Positions 7,519 through 10,091 of a DNA stretch of 10,091 bases are shown piece after piece (position 1 is the first letter of the stretch; every line of letters starts with the position of its first letter). Origin of the DNA: Monoraphidium neglectum (taxonomy: Eukaryota > Chlorophyta > Chlorophyceae > Sphaeropleales > Selenastraceae); assembly GCF_000611645.1 (NCBI RefSeq), contig NW_014011428.1, forward strand, positions 1 through 10,091. The letters are read 5' to 3'. The position numbers were made by a program, and so were the translations under genes. The notes under the pieces are model-generated. The model was not told the origin of the DNA, did not search any database, and saw only the letters and a program-made list of their open reading frames with translations.

Positions 7519-9398
7519 TGGAGGGGCGGCTTTGTTGTTTCAGTCCGACTTGTAGTTGGGTTCAACTACCCTTACAGATGGCCTTGGTAATGCTGCTGAT
7601 GACCAGGCCATCGACACGTGGTCAAATAGTGCTTGATGGGCAGTAAGGCATAAGGTGAGGGCTCAGGTATGCTCGCAGATTGGCCCGGCCTGCACGCCAG
7701 GTGCCAAAAGTACGAGGCCGCAGCGCTACCGCCTGCCCCTGATGTCTATACATGTTGGATGCATCTCATCAAGGGGAAGAAGCCCCAAGACGGAAGCCTT
7801 AACTGCAGGATGCGGGCAGCCATACCGGTCTGAGTTGGTCCATCAGTGCACTCAGCGCGGCTGCCGGGGTCGCTCACAGGTTTGTGTTTTGAGGCTATTC
7901 CAGCCGATTGACAGGGTGGGCAGGGGACAGCTTTTGCAGTCTTGGATGCGTGGGGCTCGCATCTCAGGTGATTGCACTGCATTTTTCCACGTGGTCATGC
8001 ACCCCGGGGTGGGATGGGGAGGAGGCCGTGCCCTTGCGTTTGGGGTTGCGCAAAGGGTTCGCAGACACATATTGCTGCGGTGCATGCACCCTGCTTTTGC
8101 TGCTGCATGCTGCAGCTCCTTGACAGATGGAGGTCCCCTGGCGTTGCCGCGGCCGTGCCTGCAGCTTACCTCAGGGCCTAGTGTCGGTTGGGTCGTCAGC
8201 AGCACTGGCTGGGGTGGAGACAGTGAGAGGCAGTAAGAGCCACCTGGCCCCTACGTGTGGCAGGAATGTATAATTGCAAGTTGCTGTGTGTGTTCACACG
8301 CCACACTCATCGGCCTCTACCCCGAAGGTTTGCTGTTGGCTTGGGTGGTGCAAAACACGTGTCTCCATTGTGCTGAGGCGTGGGCGTGCTCAAAGTCTTG
8401 GTGGAGATAGTCACACCGCATGGGTGGAGCGTGTGCGCACATGCGTGCATACCATGCGCGGGTGCGTCCGTGCGTCCGTGCGTGCTTGTGAGTGTGTTCG
8501 CGCAGATACACACAGTATGCACGCGTTGTTTATTGCGACTGAGGTGTGCGTTGTTAGAAATGTCCTTGGCAGCACTGAGATTTTCAATGCGCCGGGTATA
8601 CAGGAGCGCGGATGACGGGCTGGCCGCGGCTGCAGGGCTGTGGGTGTGTGCCGGACTGCAAACAACGGCATGAGCTGCAGCGCGCTCCGGGGTGACGTTG
8701 CCATGGGTGCGGCAGGTGTGCTGGAAGAGCCCACACAGCAGGCTTGCATTCTGGTTGCGTGAGCGTGACGCTTCTTCCAGCGCGTCTTCAGCGAGCAGTC
8801 CGCGTGCCGCTTGCAGCTCGCTGCGCTTGACACCGTCACAGCCAGAGGATCCCCCAGCCAACGCCTTTTTGGCCCGATGTCTGGCAACCCCTCGACCCGG
8901 GCCGCCAGTCTGAGAGCATGGGGAGCTTCGCTTGATGTCTAATGGGCCCTCACATCGGTATGCGAATGGGGTGACACCTCGATGATGACATTCAGGCGGC
9001 ACTGGTGTGGGCGTACGCAGGCTGGGTGACCAGCCCGCTGCTGCCGCCCAGCGGCAGCAGCAGGGACGCTTGAGGTGTCCTTCTCCACCCCTGCGTGATA
9101 GACTTCAGGCACCCGGAACGCAGTTCTTCAATTGCATGGCAGGCTCGTCACACCGGCGTCCAACCACCCAGATGCGACTGTCATCATAAACGCACGCAGC
9201 GGACGACCTCACGGCTGCGCGCGCAATTCGTAGCCCCGTAACTCGCGCTGAACCAAACATTATTCATATCGCCAACAAGAGCCCGGTCAAGACCGCCGGC
9301 GCAGTGTTGCACCATCAGGGAACCCCCACACGAATCACACGGCTCAATTTGAACTCTTGACTTCTCAGAAAGGCCTACGGGCCGGGCACTAGACAACC
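7519..9398. other. Long stretch without a supported gene
   Basis: Several long open frames exist on both strands (for example 7655-8236 on + and 8307-9002 on -), but none starts and reads like a known family. GTGCGTCC is tandemly repeated about 2.5 times at 8462-8482, and the surroundings are GTG/TGC-rich. A minus-strand TGTAA equivalent lies at 7572-7576, and a helix-like minus-strand frame at 8697-8820 is discussed as a finding. The last 150-200 bases presumably hold the promoter of the gene starting at 9399, but no clear motif was seen. Confidence 0.55.
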
Positions 9399-9729
9399 AT
9401 GTGCTTCTCCATAGAGATCACCGCGTTCATGGCCGCCCTGAACTTGGGGACCGGCCTGTTCCTCACAAAGCGCGGCCATTGGCTCTCACGCACCCAGGTA
9501 TGCCACCGCGAATCTGCCCGGGAGGATCCGGGTGCCCTCCAGTGCTGCAACTGTGAGCTGAAGCGTGGCCACGCGGTCAGCCATGCGCCTGCCCCTCAGG
9601 ATACTGCTGAAGTGCATGTCCATGCTGCTGCAGATATTCTACACGTTCTTTGTCATGGAGTCCCTGCAGTTTCTGCAATATCTTGTCTTGGACGACTGCA
9701 ATCACTGGCTGAACCAGCTGGCGACCCTG
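9399..9729 (+). CDS. MCFS-type small membrane protein of unknown function, 5' part (continues past window)
   Basis: The start codon (ACAACCATG) opens MCFSIEITAFMAALNLGTGL, a hydrophobic first membrane segment. A GTATGC donor follows at 9498, after 33 codons. A second exon, ending with a GTGAGG donor at 9730, encodes MLLQIFYTFFVMESLQFLQY followed by LVLDDCN and a short helix. An N-terminal MCFS-x-E, a membrane helix with MExLQ and a following DxCN are features I associate with a poorly characterised multi-pass membrane family of algae, protists and some giant viruses; that association is from memory. The junction is unresolved. Exon 1 to 9497 is phase 0, but the acceptor after 9599 gives the family-like frame only from phase 2. 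Splicing 9531 to 9581 keeps frame but needs a 49-nt intron. Further exons must lie to the right. Confidence 0.62.
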
Positions 9730-10091
9730 GTGAGGCAGCGCGCAGGTGCACCGCCGCCGGGTCACCTGCCCAAAGCGGCCGCGCCGTCCCTTGAGCCGTG
9801 CCATTGGCAGCCGGTGCCGCTAGTGCCTCGTAAGCTGGATGGACCAGCTGCTCCGGGCAGGCGCCCAGCCCTGGCGATGTGGTCACCCGCTTGGGCGAAC
9901 CGTCAGCATGGGGCCGAGAGCATCAGGGCAGACCGGCCGCGCGCGCATTGCTGTCCAGACGCCCACGTGTGCCAACGGGGGGGGGGGGCAGCTGCATCAT
10001 GGCGGCAACCCATGCGCAACACACACAGCACCCTGCAGCCCCCCCCCAAACCGTGCGACACCAGGCCCCGGCCAACCTGTCGCGCCTCGCC
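9730..10091. other. Probable intron/continuation of the MCFS gene
   Basis: The sequence after donor 9730 shows no exon I can recognise up to the window edge. It contains a G12 run (9977-9988) and a C9 run (10039-10047), which are mutually complementary, with a short ACACACAC stretch between them. Confidence 0.5.

Noticed and set aside
7655..8236. 193-residue plus-strand open frame
   Set aside because: It has scattered Cys/Trp/Gly, no domain pattern and no ATG-supported family match; open frames of this length are common in GC-rich DNA.
8307..9002. Full 231-residue minus-strand frame as one unspliced gene
   Set aside because: Most of it is His/Thr/Ala low complexity antisense to GTG repeats; only the short segment 8697-8820 looks protein-like.
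9498..9794. Continuation of the 9399 open frame without splicing to 9794
   Set aside because: The tail is Ala/Gly/Arg-rich and unlike the membrane helix with MExLQ read in the neighbouring frame; a clear donor lies at 9498.

Overview
The window looks like nuclear DNA of a GC-rich green alga, most likely a chlorophyte of the Trebouxiophyceae/Chlorophyceae type. The genes are split by short introns (about 150-450 nt) with GT-AG ends and GTGAG-like donors. Third codon positions are GC-rich, microsatellites are common (CA, GGTT, CTG), and TGTAA polyadenylation motifs typical of chlorophytes sit downstream of two genes. The organism call is inference; no marker in the window fixes the species.

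All confidently placed genes are on the + strand. (1) 250-740 is the 3' end of a splicing-factor SF3B2 (SAP145) gene: two exons and the stop. The first 249 bases are intron containing a CA repeat. (2) 1670-3748 is a six-exon gene for a chalcone-isomerase-fold protein of the fatty-acid-binding/CHI-like class, predicted at 270 residues. The exon phases join exactly, and the positions of the CHI catalytic Tyr and Asn are Phe and Ala. (3) 4507-6797 is a six-exon gene for a 291-residue short-chain dehydrogenase/reductase resembling AYR1 (1-acyl-dihydroxyacetone-phosphate reductase). It has a complete Asn-Ser-Tyr-Lys tetrad and a C-terminal hydrophobic segment. (4) From 9399 to the right edge runs the start of a small membrane protein beginning with the MCFS signature. 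Its second exon is clear, but the exon 1/exon 2 junction has a phase problem.

The noncoding parts are repeat-rich. The region after the SDR stop holds, in order, a perfect 12-bp hairpin, a GGTT repeat and a 219-nt CTG tract with nested periodicity. All three precede the first TGTAA motif, so they probably belong to the SDR mRNA's 3' UTR. The first SDR intron contains a 62-nt uninterrupted alternating purine-pyrimidine run that includes a CA repeat. The stretch 7519-9398 shows no gene I can support, though a weak minus-strand coding candidate is noted.

The genes are ordinary housekeeping or lipid-metabolism genes and form no operon or defence-like system. Genes 2 and 3 could both touch fatty-acid/lipid metabolism, but adjacency alone does not show a functional link. 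I found no mobile element, CRISPR array, tRNA or rRNA.
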